Positions 30,028-38,583 of a stretch of DNA of 64,000 nt are shown one piece after another. The notes below the pieces were generated by a model. That model was not told the DNA's origin. It made no database searches and saw nothing but the letters and a program-made list of their open reading frames with translations. How positions within the stretch are numbered: the first letter of the stretch is position 1; every line of letters starts with the position of its first letter. The position numbers and the translations under genes are program-made. The stretch lies in the NCBI RefSeq assembly GCF_018882405.1, contig NZ_JACVOO010000006.1, positions 62,001 through 126,000 on the forward strand. Direction: 5' to 3'. Source of the stretch: Polynucleobacter sp. 31A-FELB (GTDB lineage Bacteria > Pseudomonadota > Gammaproteobacteria > Burkholderiales > Burkholderiaceae).

Positions 30028-32295
30028 ATGAAATTTCGTTTTCCAATCATCATTATTGATGAGGACTTTCGCTCTGAAAATATTTCAGGTTCAGGTATTC
30101 GTGACTTAGCCGAAGCCATTGAAAACGAGGGTATGGAGGTTATTGGCTTAACTAGCTATGGTGACCTGACATCCTTTGCCCAGCAGGCCTCCCGGGCTTC
30201 CAGCTTTATTGTGTCGATCGATGATGAAGAGTTTGTTTCTGACTCTGAAGACCATGACTTACCCGCATTAAATAACTTACGCGCATTCATTACAGAAGTG
30301 CGTAAGCGCAATGAAGACATTCCAATCTTCTTGTATGGTGAGACTCGTACTTCACGTCATATGCCGAATGACATCTTGCGTGAACTGCATGGCTTCATTC
30401 ATATGAATGAAGATACGCCGGAGTTTGTGGCGCGTCATATCATTCGCGAAGCAAAGGTTTACCTAGATTCATTGGCTCCACCATTCTTCCGTGCGCTGAC
30501 TAATTACGCCTCTGAAGGCTCTTACTCTTGGCATTGCCCAGGCCACTCCGGTGGCGTCGCTTTCTTGAAGAGTCCAGTAGGCCGCATGTTCCATCAATTC
30601 TTTGGCGAGAACATGCTTCGTGCTGACGTTTGTAATGCAGTGGAGGAGTTGGGCCAGTTGCTAGACCATACTGGACCTGTATTGCAAAGTGAACGTAATG
30701 CTGCACGCATCTTTAATGCCGATCATTTGTTCTTTGTAACCAATGGCACATCGACATCAAACAAAATTGTTTGGCACTCAACCGTTGCCCCTGGCGACGT
30801 AGTGCTGGTAGACCGCAATTGTCATAAGTCGGTGATTCATTCGATCACGATGATGGGCGCGATTCCGATCTTCTTAATGCCAACCCGCAATCACCTTGGC
30901 ATTATTGGCCCGATTCCAAAAGAAGAGTTTGAGTGGAAAAACATCAAGAAGAAGATTGATGCCAACCCATTCATTAAAGACAAGACCGTAGTGCCTCGTG
31001 TCATGACGCTCACGCAAAGCACCTATGACGGCATCGTCTACAACGTCGAGATGATTAAAGAGATGCTTGATGGCAAAGTGGATTCATTGCATTTTGATGA
31101 AGCTTGGTTACCTCACGCTGCTTTCCATCCTTTCTACAAAGATATGCATGCCATCGGCTCTGATCGCAAGCGTACGAAGAAGAGTTTGATGTTTGCCACC
31201 CAATCAACCCATAAGTTATTGGCTGGCCTCTCACAAGCTTCGCAAGTGCTGGTGCAGGACGCAGAAGAGCACAAGCTCGATCGCGACTGCTTCAATGAAG
31301 CCTATTTGATGCACACCTCCACTAGTCCACAGTACGCGATCATCGCTTCTTGCGATGTATCTGCTGCGATGATGGAGGCCCCTGGCGGCACTACGCTGGT
31401 TGAGGAATCTATTGCTGAAGCGATGGACTTCCGTCGCGCGATGCGTGAAGTCGATGATAAGTTTGGCGCAGACTGGTGGTTCAAGGTTTGGGGTCCAGAT
31501 CATTTGGCTGAAGAGGGTATTGGTGAGCGCTCCGATTGGATTCTGGAGCCTAATGCCAGTTGGCATGACTTCGGCAAGGTTGCTCAAGACTTCAATATGC
31601 TTGATCCAATCAAGGCGACTGTTGTCACCCCTGGTTTGGATATTGAAGGCAACTTTGGCTCCATGGGCATCCCAGCAAGCATTGTTACAAAGTACTTAGC
31701 TGAGCATGGCGTGATCGTGGAGAAGTGCGGTTTGTATTCCTTCTTCATCATGTTCACCATCGGCATCACCAAGGGTCGCTGGAATACTTTAGTAACTGAA
31801 CTACAGCAATTTAAAGATCACTTTGATAAGAACGCTCCCTTGTGGAAAGTATTGCCAGAGTTTGTTGCTAAACATCCTCGTTATGAGCGTGTTGGCCTGA
31901 AAGATATCTGCCAGCAGATTCATGAGTTCTATAAGAGTCGCAATGTGGCCCGCATGACTACGGAGATGTACACCTCAGACATGGTGCCAGCGATGATGCC
32001 TTCAGAAGCTTGGGCGAAGATGGCGCACAAAAAAGTGGATCGCGTTCCCTTGGATCAGCTTGAAGATCGCATTACTGCAATGCTAGTCACTCCATATCCT
32101 CCAGGTATTCCATTGCTGATTCCGGGTGAGCGCTTCAACAAACGCATCATTGACTATCTCTACTTTGCTCGAGACTTCAATGAGCGATTCCCTGGATTTG
32201 AAACTGATATCCACGGCTTGGTTAAAGCGGATATTGATGGACGCAGCGAGTACTACGTTGATTGCGTAAGGCAAGAGCCAGATATCACCCTGTGA
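30028..32295 (+). CDS. Arginine/lysine/ornithine decarboxylase, AdiA-like
   Basis: A 755-residue fold-type I PLP enzyme. An N-terminal wing domain (about residues 1-130) resembling a response-regulator fold precedes the catalytic domain, and a C-terminal domain follows (from about 600). The PLP lysine is K396 in STHKLLAGLSQ. The length and order match biodegradative arginine decarboxylase AdiA (756 residues) best. Substrate choice among arginine, lysine and ornithine is not proven. A strong terminator lies 26 bp after the stop. Decarboxylation of arginine would yield agmatine for polyamines or acid resistance. Confidence 0.88.
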   Translation: MKFRFPIIIIDEDFRSENISGSGIRDLAEAIENEGMEVIGLTSYGDLTSFAQQASRASSFIVSIDDEEFVSDSEDHDLPALNNLRAFITEVRKRNEDIPIFLYGETRTSRHMPNDILRELHGFIHMNEDTPEFVARHIIREAKVYLDSLAPPFFRALTNYASEGSYSWHCPGHSGGVAFLKSPVGRMFHQFFGENMLRADVCNAVEELGQLLDHTGPVLQSERNAARIFNADHLFFVTNGTSTSNKIVWHSTVAPGDVVLVDRNCHKSVIHSITMMGAIPIFLMPTRNHLGIIGPIPKEEFEWKNIKKKIDANPFIKDKTVVPRVMTLTQSTYDGIVYNVEMIKEMLDGKVDSLHFDEAWLPHAAFHPFYKDMHAIGSDRKRTKKSLMFATQSTHKLLAGLSQASQVLVQDAEEHKLDRDCFNEAYLMHTSTSPQYAIIASCDVSAAMMEAPGGTTLVEESIAEAMDFRRAMREVDDKFGADWWFKVWGPDHLAEEGIGERSDWILEPNASWHDFGKVAQDFNMLDPIKATVVTPGLDIEGNFGSMGIPASIVTKYLAEHGVIVEKCGLYSFFIMFTIGITKGRWNTLVTELQQFKDHFDKNAPLWKVLPEFVAKHPRYERVGLKDICQQIHEFYKSRNVARMTTEMYTSDMVPAMMPSEAWAKMAHKKVDRVPLDQLEDRITAMLVTPYPPGIPLLIPGERFNKRIIDYLYFARDFNERFPGFETDIHGLVKADIDGRSEYYVDCVRQEPDITL

Positions 32296-32320
32296 TCTTG
32301 TTTAAGCAAATCATCCTCTA

Positions 32321-32348
32321 ATACCCTGCATTTGCAGGGTATTTTTTT
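32321..32348 (+). terminator. Rho-independent terminator after the decarboxylase gene
   Basis: ATACCCTGCA and TGCAGGGTAT form a perfect 10 bp stem around TT, followed by a run of T. Confidence 0.92.
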
Positions 32349-32403
32349 ATCTCAGGCAGCGTGTATATAGCTGTACTATGCCCAATCTACATTGGAGGTC
32401 GTG

Positions 32404-32628
32404 ATGCGAGTAATTCATTTTTCTGATGCAATCAATCAATTGCATCAAGTGATAAATCAAGTTGTGAGTGATTATGATGTAGCCATTATTTCTTGTAAGG
32501 GTGGTGAGGCTGTAGTTCTGATGTCAGGGAGCGCATATAACGGCATCATAGAGACAGTACATTTATTAAAATCTTCGACCAATGCTGAGCATCTGAATAT
32601 CTCGCTGACTCAATATCGTAAATGCTAG
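32404..32628 (+). CDS. Orphan YefM/Phd-family antitoxin-like protein
   Basis: A 74-residue protein with the YefM pattern: MRVIHFSDAINQLHQVI in the DNA-binding N-terminus, then AIISCKGGEAVVLMSGSAYNG and a remnant of the ETVHLLKSSTNAEHL segment. GGAGG lies 5 bases before the ATG at 32404. In YefM the acidic C-terminus neutralises the YoeB toxin; here the tail is short and ends QYRKC. No YoeB-like gene follows: the next gene, 24 bp away, is a TRAP permease on the other strand. It is probably a solitary antitoxin relic or a free-standing regulator. Confidence 0.75.
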   Translation: MRVIHFSDAINQLHQVINQVVSDYDVAIISCKGGEAVVLMSGSAYNGIIETVHLLKSSTNAEHLNISLTQYRKC

Positions 32629-32652
32629 CAAATAGGATGGGTGTCGAGCCCG

Positions 32653-34185
32653 CTATCTACTTGGCTTATCCAATTGAAAGACTACCGGAGCATCTTCATC
32701 CACTTTGCTTGAAGGTGCCCCCGATTTAGTCTCATCCCCTCCGGTGAAATTAAAGTCTTGGCTCTGAACTACTGCTGCGGGCTTATCCAAGAGGGTAGTG
32801 ACCAATGCTGGGAATGCCGCCACTACAACAACCATGATGAGTTGTAGCGCGACCCAAGGTAACGCACCCCAATAAATATCGCTACTTTTGACTTCTTTCG
32901 GTGCAACGCCACGCAAATAGAACAGTGCAAATCCAAATGGCGGATGCATAAATGAGGTTTGCATGTTCACGCAGAGCATTACTCCGAACCAGACTAGTGC
33001 AGCGCTGGCTGCAGCTTGAGGATTGCCGTTCATGGAGGCAAGTAGTACTGGTGAAAGTAGCTTGACTGCAACTGGTGCCAGCATGGGCACAACGATGAAA
33101 GCAATTTCAAAAAAGTCTAGGAAGAACGCTAAGAAGAAAACAAACAAGTTCACAACTACTAAGAATCCAATCCAACCGCCTGGCAGATTAGAAAATAACT
33201 TCTCTACCCAGTGACCACCGTCAACACCCTGGAAGACAACCGAGAAGCAAGTTGAACCAATCAAGATGAAAACCACCATCGCAGTAATACGCATGGTATT
33301 TTGATACGCCTCTTGTATTAATCCCTTCAGGTTGGGAATGCTTGCCCTTCGTATCCAGGCTAAGAGCAATGCACCCATCGCACCCATGGCGCCAGATTCA
33401 GTTGGCGTGGCGATGCCGGTCATGATGGTTCCCAGCACCAAGAAAATCAGCACTGCCGATGGAATGATTCCCATGAGGCATTTTTTCCAGAGCCCCCAGC
33501 CTGTGAGGGTGAGTTCATTCTCAGGGGCGGCCGGAAGGTAGTCGGGCCTAAAACGAGAGAGGAAAAAGGTGTAGAGGGCAAAAAGAGCAATTTGCAGCAG
33601 TGAAGGGCCCCAGGCGCCCAAGTACATGCTGCCCACATCGGCGCTGCCGCTTTGGGTTTTTAACTGATCAGCCAGGACAATCAGCACCAAAGAAGGTGGT
33701 ACTAACTGGGTAATGGTTCCGGAAGCCGCTAAAACGCCCGTAGCGTAGCGCATGTTGTAGCCGTAGCGCATCATCACGGGTAGGGAAATCATCGCCATAG
33801 CGATCACCTGAGCAGCTACTGTGCCGGTAATCGCCCCCAGAATAAAGCCCACAATAATCACTGAGTAACCAAGGCCACCCCGAATACGTCCAAAGAGCTG
33901 ACCCATGGAGTCCAGCATTTCTTCGGCAAGGCCGCAGCGCTCCAGAATGGCGCCCATAAAAGTGAAGAACGGAATTGCTAGCAGTAGGTCGTTAGCGAGG
34001 ACGCTGCCAAAGATGCGTTGAGGGATTGCTTGCAAAAATGGCATTCCAAAGAAATTCTCAGCAATTGCAATACCAGCAAAAAATAATCCCGCAGCCATTA
34101 AAGAAAAAGCCACCGGAAAGCCGATCAACATAAATACAATGAGTCCTCCAAACATGAGCGGTGGCATCCATTCAAGTGGAATCAT
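32653..34185 (-). CDS. TRAP transporter large permease (DctM family)
   Basis: A 510-residue inner-membrane protein with about twelve hydrophobic segments. It has the DctM N-terminus, with FGGLIVFMLIGFPVAFSLM at residues 12-30. The central PFFTFMGAILERCGLAEEM near residue 77 is also family-typical. TRAP large subunits form the sodium-coupled channel for organic acids. The C-terminus has an extra hydrophilic tail of about 45 residues. The start overlaps the small-subunit gene by 4 bp. No DctP binding protein is adjacent, so the substrate is unknown. Confidence 0.88.
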   Translation of the reverse strand: MIPLEWMPPLMFGGLIVFMLIGFPVAFSLMAAGLFFAGIAIAENFFGMPFLQAIPQRIFGSVLANDLLLAIPFFTFMGAILERCGLAEEMLDSMGQLFGRIRGGLGYSVIIVGFILGAITGTVAAQVIAMAMISLPVMMRYGYNMRYATGVLAASGTITQLVPPSLVLIVLADQLKTQSGSADVGSMYLGAWGPSLLQIALFALYTFFLSRFRPDYLPAAPENELTLTGWGLWKKCLMGIIPSAVLIFLVLGTIMTGIATPTESGAMGAMGALLLAWIRRASIPNLKGLIQEAYQNTMRITAMVVFILIGSTCFSVVFQGVDGGHWVEKLFSNLPGGWIGFLVVVNLFVFFLAFFLDFFEIAFIVVPMLAPVAVKLLSPVLLASMNGNPQAAASAALVWFGVMLCVNMQTSFMHPPFGFALFYLRGVAPKEVKSSDIYWGALPWVALQLIMVVVVAAFPALVTTLLDKPAAVVQSQDFNFTGGDETKSGAPSSKVDEDAPVVFQLDKPSR

Positions 34186-34733
34186 TGCATGGGCTTTTCA
34201 TAATGGAGATCGGCGGCGGGCAATGTTTCTTTGCCTCTGAGTGCGCCAATGCGTTTAATGATTTCAGATAAGCCTTGCAGGCTCAGCATGAAGAAGCCAA
34301 AAGGCACAACAAACTTAATGGGGTAGCGCGACAAACCGCCTGCATTCAGTGAATGCTCTGAGACTAGCCATGACGGATAAAACAAAGTCGTCCAAGATAG
34401 CCAGGCAAATAATATGCAGGCTGGCATTAAAAAGACAATCAAGCCAAATAGATCAACGTAAAGACGACCGCGATCAGAAAGCTGCGAATAAATTAAATCG
34501 ACTCGAACATGTTCATTGCGTTTCAGAGTGTAGGAGGCACCTAGCATCACAGCTGCAGCAAATAAATACCACTGCAACTCCAGTGGCCAGTTGTTGCTCA
34601 TGTCTAAGCTATAGCGGAGTACGGCGTTGGCGGCTGATACTACACAAGACAGCAAGATCATGATGCTAGCTATCTTGCCCAGGAATTGATTTAGGCGATC
34701 CATTCCTGTCGAGAGTGTTCCCCAAAAGCCCAT
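34182..34733 (-). CDS. TRAP transporter small permease (DctQ family)
   Basis: A 183-residue protein with four hydrophobic segments (about residues 19-40, 53-70, 94-116 and 135-155), the DctQ plan. It pairs with the large permease through a 4 bp overlap. The start at 34733 lies 5 bp after the argH stop, with no good ribosome site visible; a Met at residue 11 (34703) is an alternative. Translation may be coupled to argH. Confidence 0.83.
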   Translation of the reverse strand: MGFWGTLSTGMDRLNQFLGKIASIMILLSCVVSAANAVLRYSLDMSNNWPLELQWYLFAAAVMLGASYTLKRNEHVRVDLIYSQLSDRGRLYVDLFGLIVFLMPACILFAWLSWTTLFYPSWLVSEHSLNAGGLSRYPIKFVVPFGFFMLSLQGLSEIIKRIGALRGKETLPAADLHYEKPMQ

Positions 34734-34738
34734 GCAGT

Positions 34739-36157
34739 TTAGAGATCTGCGCGACCCCGTTTGATTGCAGCAAGTACTTGCGCTGGAGCGGTGCCGCCAG
34801 CATGCTGACGAGAGTTAACGGAGCCATCAACAGTCAAGAGGGTAAAGACATCATCGCCCATCATCTCAGGGCGATTATCTAAGCCACAAGCAAAGCGCAA
34901 TTCAGAAAGAGATAGATCGGTGAGCATGCAGTTACGGCCTACACAGGCTTTCACGGCATGAGCTACCGCTTCGTGAGCGTCGCGGAAGGCTAAACCTTTT
35001 TTAACTAAGTAATCAGCTAAGTCAGTTGCCGTTGCGAAGCCTTCTTCAGCGGCAGCCTTCATTACATCTGCTTTAACCTGAATATGTGGAACCATATCAG
35101 CAAAGATACGCAATGTATCTTGTACGGTATCGACTGCATCAAACAAAGGCTCTTTATCTTCTTGGTTATCTTTGTTGTATGCCAATGGCTGGCTCTTCAT
35201 CAAAGTTAATAAAGAGATCAAGTCGCCATACACACGACCTGTTTTTCCACGAGCTAATTCAGGAACGTCTGGATTCTTTTTCTGCGGCATGATCGAGCTA
35301 CCAGTGCAGAAGCGATCTGGCAAATCAATAAAGCCAAAGCGTGGACTAAGCCATAGCACTAGCTCTTCAGATAGACGAGACACGTGCATCATCAAGATGG
35401 ATGCAAAGGCGCAGAATTCAATAGCAAAGTCGCGATCAGATACGGCATCAAGTGAGTTATTGCAGATACCATCAAAACCTAGGGTCTTGGCAACTTGCTC
35501 GCGATCGATCGGATAGGTCGTTCCGGCTAAAGCAGCTGCACCGAGTGGCAAGCGATTAAAGCGGGCGCGCAAATCAGTCAAGCGACTTGCATCGCGACTA
35601 AACATTTCGTAATAGGCCATCAAGTGATGACCAAAAGTAATGGGTTGCGCTACTTGCAAGTGAGTGTGGCCAGGCATGATCGTCGCAGAGTGAGTCTCAG
35701 CAAGATCAAGCAAGGCAATGCGTAAGGTTTTGAGAGTAGCTGCGATTTGATCAACGCTGCCACGTAACCATAGACGTAAATCCGTGGCTACTTGATCATT
35801 ACGTGAGCGACCAGTGTGAAGACGTTTTCCGGCGTCACCGACTAATTCGGTCAGGCGAGCTTCAATATTGAGGTGCACATCTTCCAGTGCGAGTTGCCAG
35901 TTAAATTCACCGGCTTCGATTTCACCTTTGATCTGAGCCATACCCTTTTGAATATCTGCCAAATCTTGAGCGCTAATAATCTTTTGGGTCGCCAGCATTT
36001 CAGCATGCGCCAACGAGCCAGCGATATCAACCAAGGCAAAGCGTTGATCAAAGCCAATAGAGGCGGTATAACGCTGAACTAGTTCGTCAACGGGTTCGTT
36101 AAAACGGGCCGACCAAGCTTGGGCTTTGTTGGCAAGGGAATTTTTTGATGAGCTCAT
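34739..36157 (-). CDS. argH: Argininosuccinate lyase
   Basis: A 472-residue enzyme of the aspartase/fumarase superfamily that releases arginine and fumarate, the last step of arginine synthesis. The signature [16 protein letters not shown] lies near residues 288-303. The start at 36157 ([19 protein letters not shown]) gives the normal family length; in-frame sequence continues upstream but is not conserved. It diverges from hemC across only 43 bp and is followed at 5 bp by the TRAP genes. Confidence 0.95.
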   Translation of the reverse strand: MSSSKNSLANKAQAWSARFNEPVDELVQRYTASIGFDQRFALVDIAGSLAHAEMLATQKIISAQDLADIQKGMAQIKGEIEAGEFNWQLALEDVHLNIEARLTELVGDAGKRLHTGRSRNDQVATDLRLWLRGSVDQIAATLKTLRIALLDLAETHSATIMPGHTHLQVAQPITFGHHLMAYYEMFSRDASRLTDLRARFNRLPLGAAALAGTTYPIDREQVAKTLGFDGICNNSLDAVSDRDFAIEFCAFASILMMHVSRLSEELVLWLSPRFGFIDLPDRFCTGSSIMPQKKNPDVPELARGKTGRVYGDLISLLTLMKSQPLAYNKDNQEDKEPLFDAVDTVQDTLRIFADMVPHIQVKADVMKAAAEEGFATATDLADYLVKKGLAFRDAHEAVAHAVKACVGRNCMLTDLSLSELRFACGLDNRPEMMGDDVFTLLTVDGSVNSRQHAGGTAPAQVLAAIKRGRADL

Positions 36158-36200
36158 AAACGCAGTATATTGGTGTAGGTCTTTGATTATTTTAAATGTT

Positions 36201-37181
36201 ATGTCCCAAACCCCCATTTCTAGCTCTACATCCCCCGTATCCACCACCCCTAAGCGTCTGGTAATTGCCTCCCGTGAGAGTCGCCTTGCCATGTGGCAGG
36301 CGGAACACGTCCGGGATTGCCTTAAAAAGCTCTATCCAGCGTGCGACGTGCAGATTCTGGGAATGACTACCCGGGGCGATCAAATACTAGACAAGGCCCT
36401 CTCTAAAGTGGGCGGTAAGGGCTTATTTGTGAAAGAGCTTGAAACTGCCTTAGAAGACGGTCGTGCTGATTTGGCGGTACATTCCCTCAAAGATGTCCCT
36501 ATGGTTATGCCGGAAGGCTTTGATTTATCTTGCGTAATGGCTCGGGAAAATGCTCATGATGCCTTTGTCTCCAATGACTTTGCGAGCCTAGAAGATTTGC
36601 CAAAAGGCGCAGTAGTGGGTACTTCGAGCTTGCGCCGTGAATCAGTTCTGAGATCCAAGTTCCCACATTTAGTGATTCAGCCTTTGCGTGGCAATTTAGA
36701 TACCCGCATGGGTAAGCTCGATCGCGGTGAATATCAAGCCATCATTTTGGCTGCTGCTGGTCTAAAGCGACTTGGTTTAGAAAGCCGTATTCGTGCGCTA
36801 CTACCAATTGATCCGTATACCCCAGCTGCTGGACAGGGCGCGCTCGGCATCGAAACTCTCAGCAAGCATCCCAATATTAAAGAGTGGCTAGCGCCTCTCA
36901 ATGATCTGCCAACTCTTTATGCGGTCAGTGCTGAGCGTATGGTGTCGCGCCAGTTAGGTGGTTCTTGTGAAGTACCTTTGGCGGCGTATGCCACTTGGGA
37001 TCAGGATCATATGAGCATCCGCTCTTTTGTCGCTAGTGTTGATGGCACTGCAAGTTGCCTGGCTAGTGCTCAAGGTGCTGTAAAGAATTTGGAAGACGCA
37101 GAGGCTTTGGGCCTCTCAGTTGCGCGTGATTTGATTTCTCAAGGCGCTGAGCGTTTATTGCCTAACGGTTTGCCAAAGTAA
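36201..37181 (+). CDS. hemC: Hydroxymethylbilane synthase (porphobilinogen deaminase)
   Basis: A 326-residue haem and sirohaem pathway enzyme. The dipyrromethane-cofactor cysteine is in [13 protein letters not shown] near residue 260, and [24 protein letters not shown] is split here as [13 protein letters not shown] plus [11 protein letters not shown] near residue 60. The start at 36201 is preferred; it leaves a Ser/Thr-rich leader of about 20 residues before [13 protein letters not shown]. It is followed 21 bp later by hemD, the usual operon. Confidence 0.95.
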   Translation: MSQTPISSSTSPVSTTPKRLVIASRESRLAMWQAEHVRDCLKKLYPACDVQILGMTTRGDQILDKALSKVGGKGLFVKELETALEDGRADLAVHSLKDVPMVMPEGFDLSCVMARENAHDAFVSNDFASLEDLPKGAVVGTSSLRRESVLRSKFPHLVIQPLRGNLDTRMGKLDRGEYQAIILAAAGLKRLGLESRIRALLPIDPYTPAAGQGALGIETLSKHPNIKEWLAPLNDLPTLYAVSAERMVSRQLGGSCEVPLAAYATWDQDHMSIRSFVASVDGTASCLASAQGAVKNLEDAEALGLSVARDLISQGAERLLPNGLPK

Positions 37182-37202
37182 GCAGTTCAAGGTAATTCGC
37201 TA

Positions 37203-38012
37203 ATGAGCAACAAGACCATTGTCATTACCCGTCCAAGTGGACAGGCGCGCCAATTGTCAGAAGCGATGCAGGCAAGTCTAGTAGAAAGTGGCTTTACGAA
37301 AGAAATCTTCCCCCAGATTATTTCATTACCTCTACTGACAATTGCTCCCAAGGGCGATGATATTTTGCTGGAGCAGATCACTGCAGCACTCAAGACTGCA
37401 GAGCTGGCAATTTTCGTTAGTCCAAATGCAATTGAATGCACGATGCGTTTGCTCGAGCAATCTTGGCAAGATTTATCTAGCAAGCCTGTGCCTGTTGGAG
37501 TTATGGGAGGCAGTAGTATGGCGGCCCTCAAAAATCATGGCATCGGTGTTGAGAGTAATCCCACGACAGTCATTCTTCCCCAGAACAACGCGCAATGGGA
37601 TTCCGAGGGCTTATGGACTGAATTGCAGAAGCTGAAATGGGATTGGTCCACCAAGAAAGTAATTATTTTTAAAGGTGAGGGTGGGCGCGATTGGCTGTCT
37701 GATACTTTGAAGCATGCTGGTGCGCAAGTTGAAGCATTCTCAGTTTATGCACGCGTGCCTTTGGATTTCAATAGTCCTGCCTGGAATGATATTCATGAGA
37801 TGGATTTTGCTAAATCACTTTGGCTTCTCACTTCATCTGAGGCAGTGCGCTATTTGGGGCAAGCAAAATTACCACTCGATCACGCAACAGCCATTTGTCC
37901 GCATCACAATATTGCTGATGCTGCTGAGCAAATTGGTTTTGGTGAGGTGTTTACTTGCGAGCCTGGCGATGAAGCTTTGATTGCAGCATCGCAAGCTTGG
38001 CTATCTATTTAA
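37203..38012 (+). CDS. hemD: Uroporphyrinogen-III synthase
   Basis: A 269-residue two-domain protein of the HemD family. Conserved elements are weak, as usual for HemD: VITRPSGQARQLSEAM at residues 6-21, VSPNAIECTMR near 75, GEGGRDWLSDTL near 159 and LTSSEAVRYL near 208. It cyclises hydroxymethylbilane with inversion of ring D. Its position after hemC supports the call. Its end overlaps the convergent ubiC by 4 bp. Confidence 0.88.
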   Translation: MSNKTIVITRPSGQARQLSEAMQASLVESGFTKEIFPQIISLPLLTIAPKGDDILLEQITAALKTAELAIFVSPNAIECTMRLLEQSWQDLSSKPVPVGVMGGSSMAALKNHGIGVESNPTTVILPQNNAQWDSEGLWTELQKLKWDWSTKKVIIFKGEGGRDWLSDTLKHAGAQVEAFSVYARVPLDFNSPAWNDIHEMDFAKSLWLLTSSEAVRYLGQAKLPLDHATAICPHHNIADAAEQIGFGEVFTCEPGDEALIAASQAWLSI

Positions 38013-38581
38013 TTATTAGGATAGTTAAGTAGTGCCGGCAGAAATACTTCGCTCACCAAGAGTGGGCGGCCTTTAAGTTGATATAGCGTCCGTCTTGCCC
38101 AGCTGACTGATGGCAACTCTGGATATTGCTGGAAGCATTTTCTCCATAACGAGCTTTGTTTATCAAGGCGCGCAATTTCTCGAAGAGGTTTTTGCTTGGA
38201 GTGCATACGTGTTTTGGCAAACAGCACTGCGCCTAAAGGCTTTTTACCTAGGCGTAAAACCTCGTGGTTACTACCGCTCGAGCTAGTGCTGGGGATGATG
38301 CTATGCGCCATCACTAGCGGAATGCCGTTAGCGCAAAGTAAGACTTCTCTAATGCGACAACGTTTAATCTTGAAATGAAAATAGCGACTCTCGTCGCTAT
38401 TTAGGTTTTGACGGCAATCTCGCAAAACTAGAACTTCTAGCTTTTGTCCAATTGCACGTTCAATTTTTTGGGTTAAAGAACCGGTATCACTGAGCCAAGG
38501 CTGCCACTTGCGTGGCGCTTGATGTAATTCACCGGAATCGACTCGATTCCATGCAGAACGGAGACGACGACGGTGAACCAT
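38009..38581 (-). CDS. ubiC: Chorismate lyase (UbiC-like)
   Basis: A 190-residue protein resembling UbiC, which removes pyruvate from chorismate to give 4-hydroxybenzoate for ubiquinone. Supporting segments are WLSDTGSLTQKIE near residue 29, VLLCANGIPLVMAHSIIP near 79, and LGKKPLGAVLF near 110, where the family has a conserved glycine-leucine motif. It is somewhat longer than E. coli UbiC (165 residues). It begins 2 bp after rhlE and probably shares its transcript. Confidence 0.82.
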   Translation of the reverse strand: MVHRRRLRSAWNRVDSGELHQAPRKWQPWLSDTGSLTQKIERAIGQKLEVLVLRDCRQNLNSDESRYFHFKIKRCRIREVLLCANGIPLVMAHSIIPSTSSSGSNHEVLRLGKKPLGAVLFAKTRMHSKQKPLREIARLDKQSSLWRKCFQQYPELPSVSWARRTLYQLKGRPLLVSEVFLPALLNYPNN

Positions 38582-38583
38582 TT

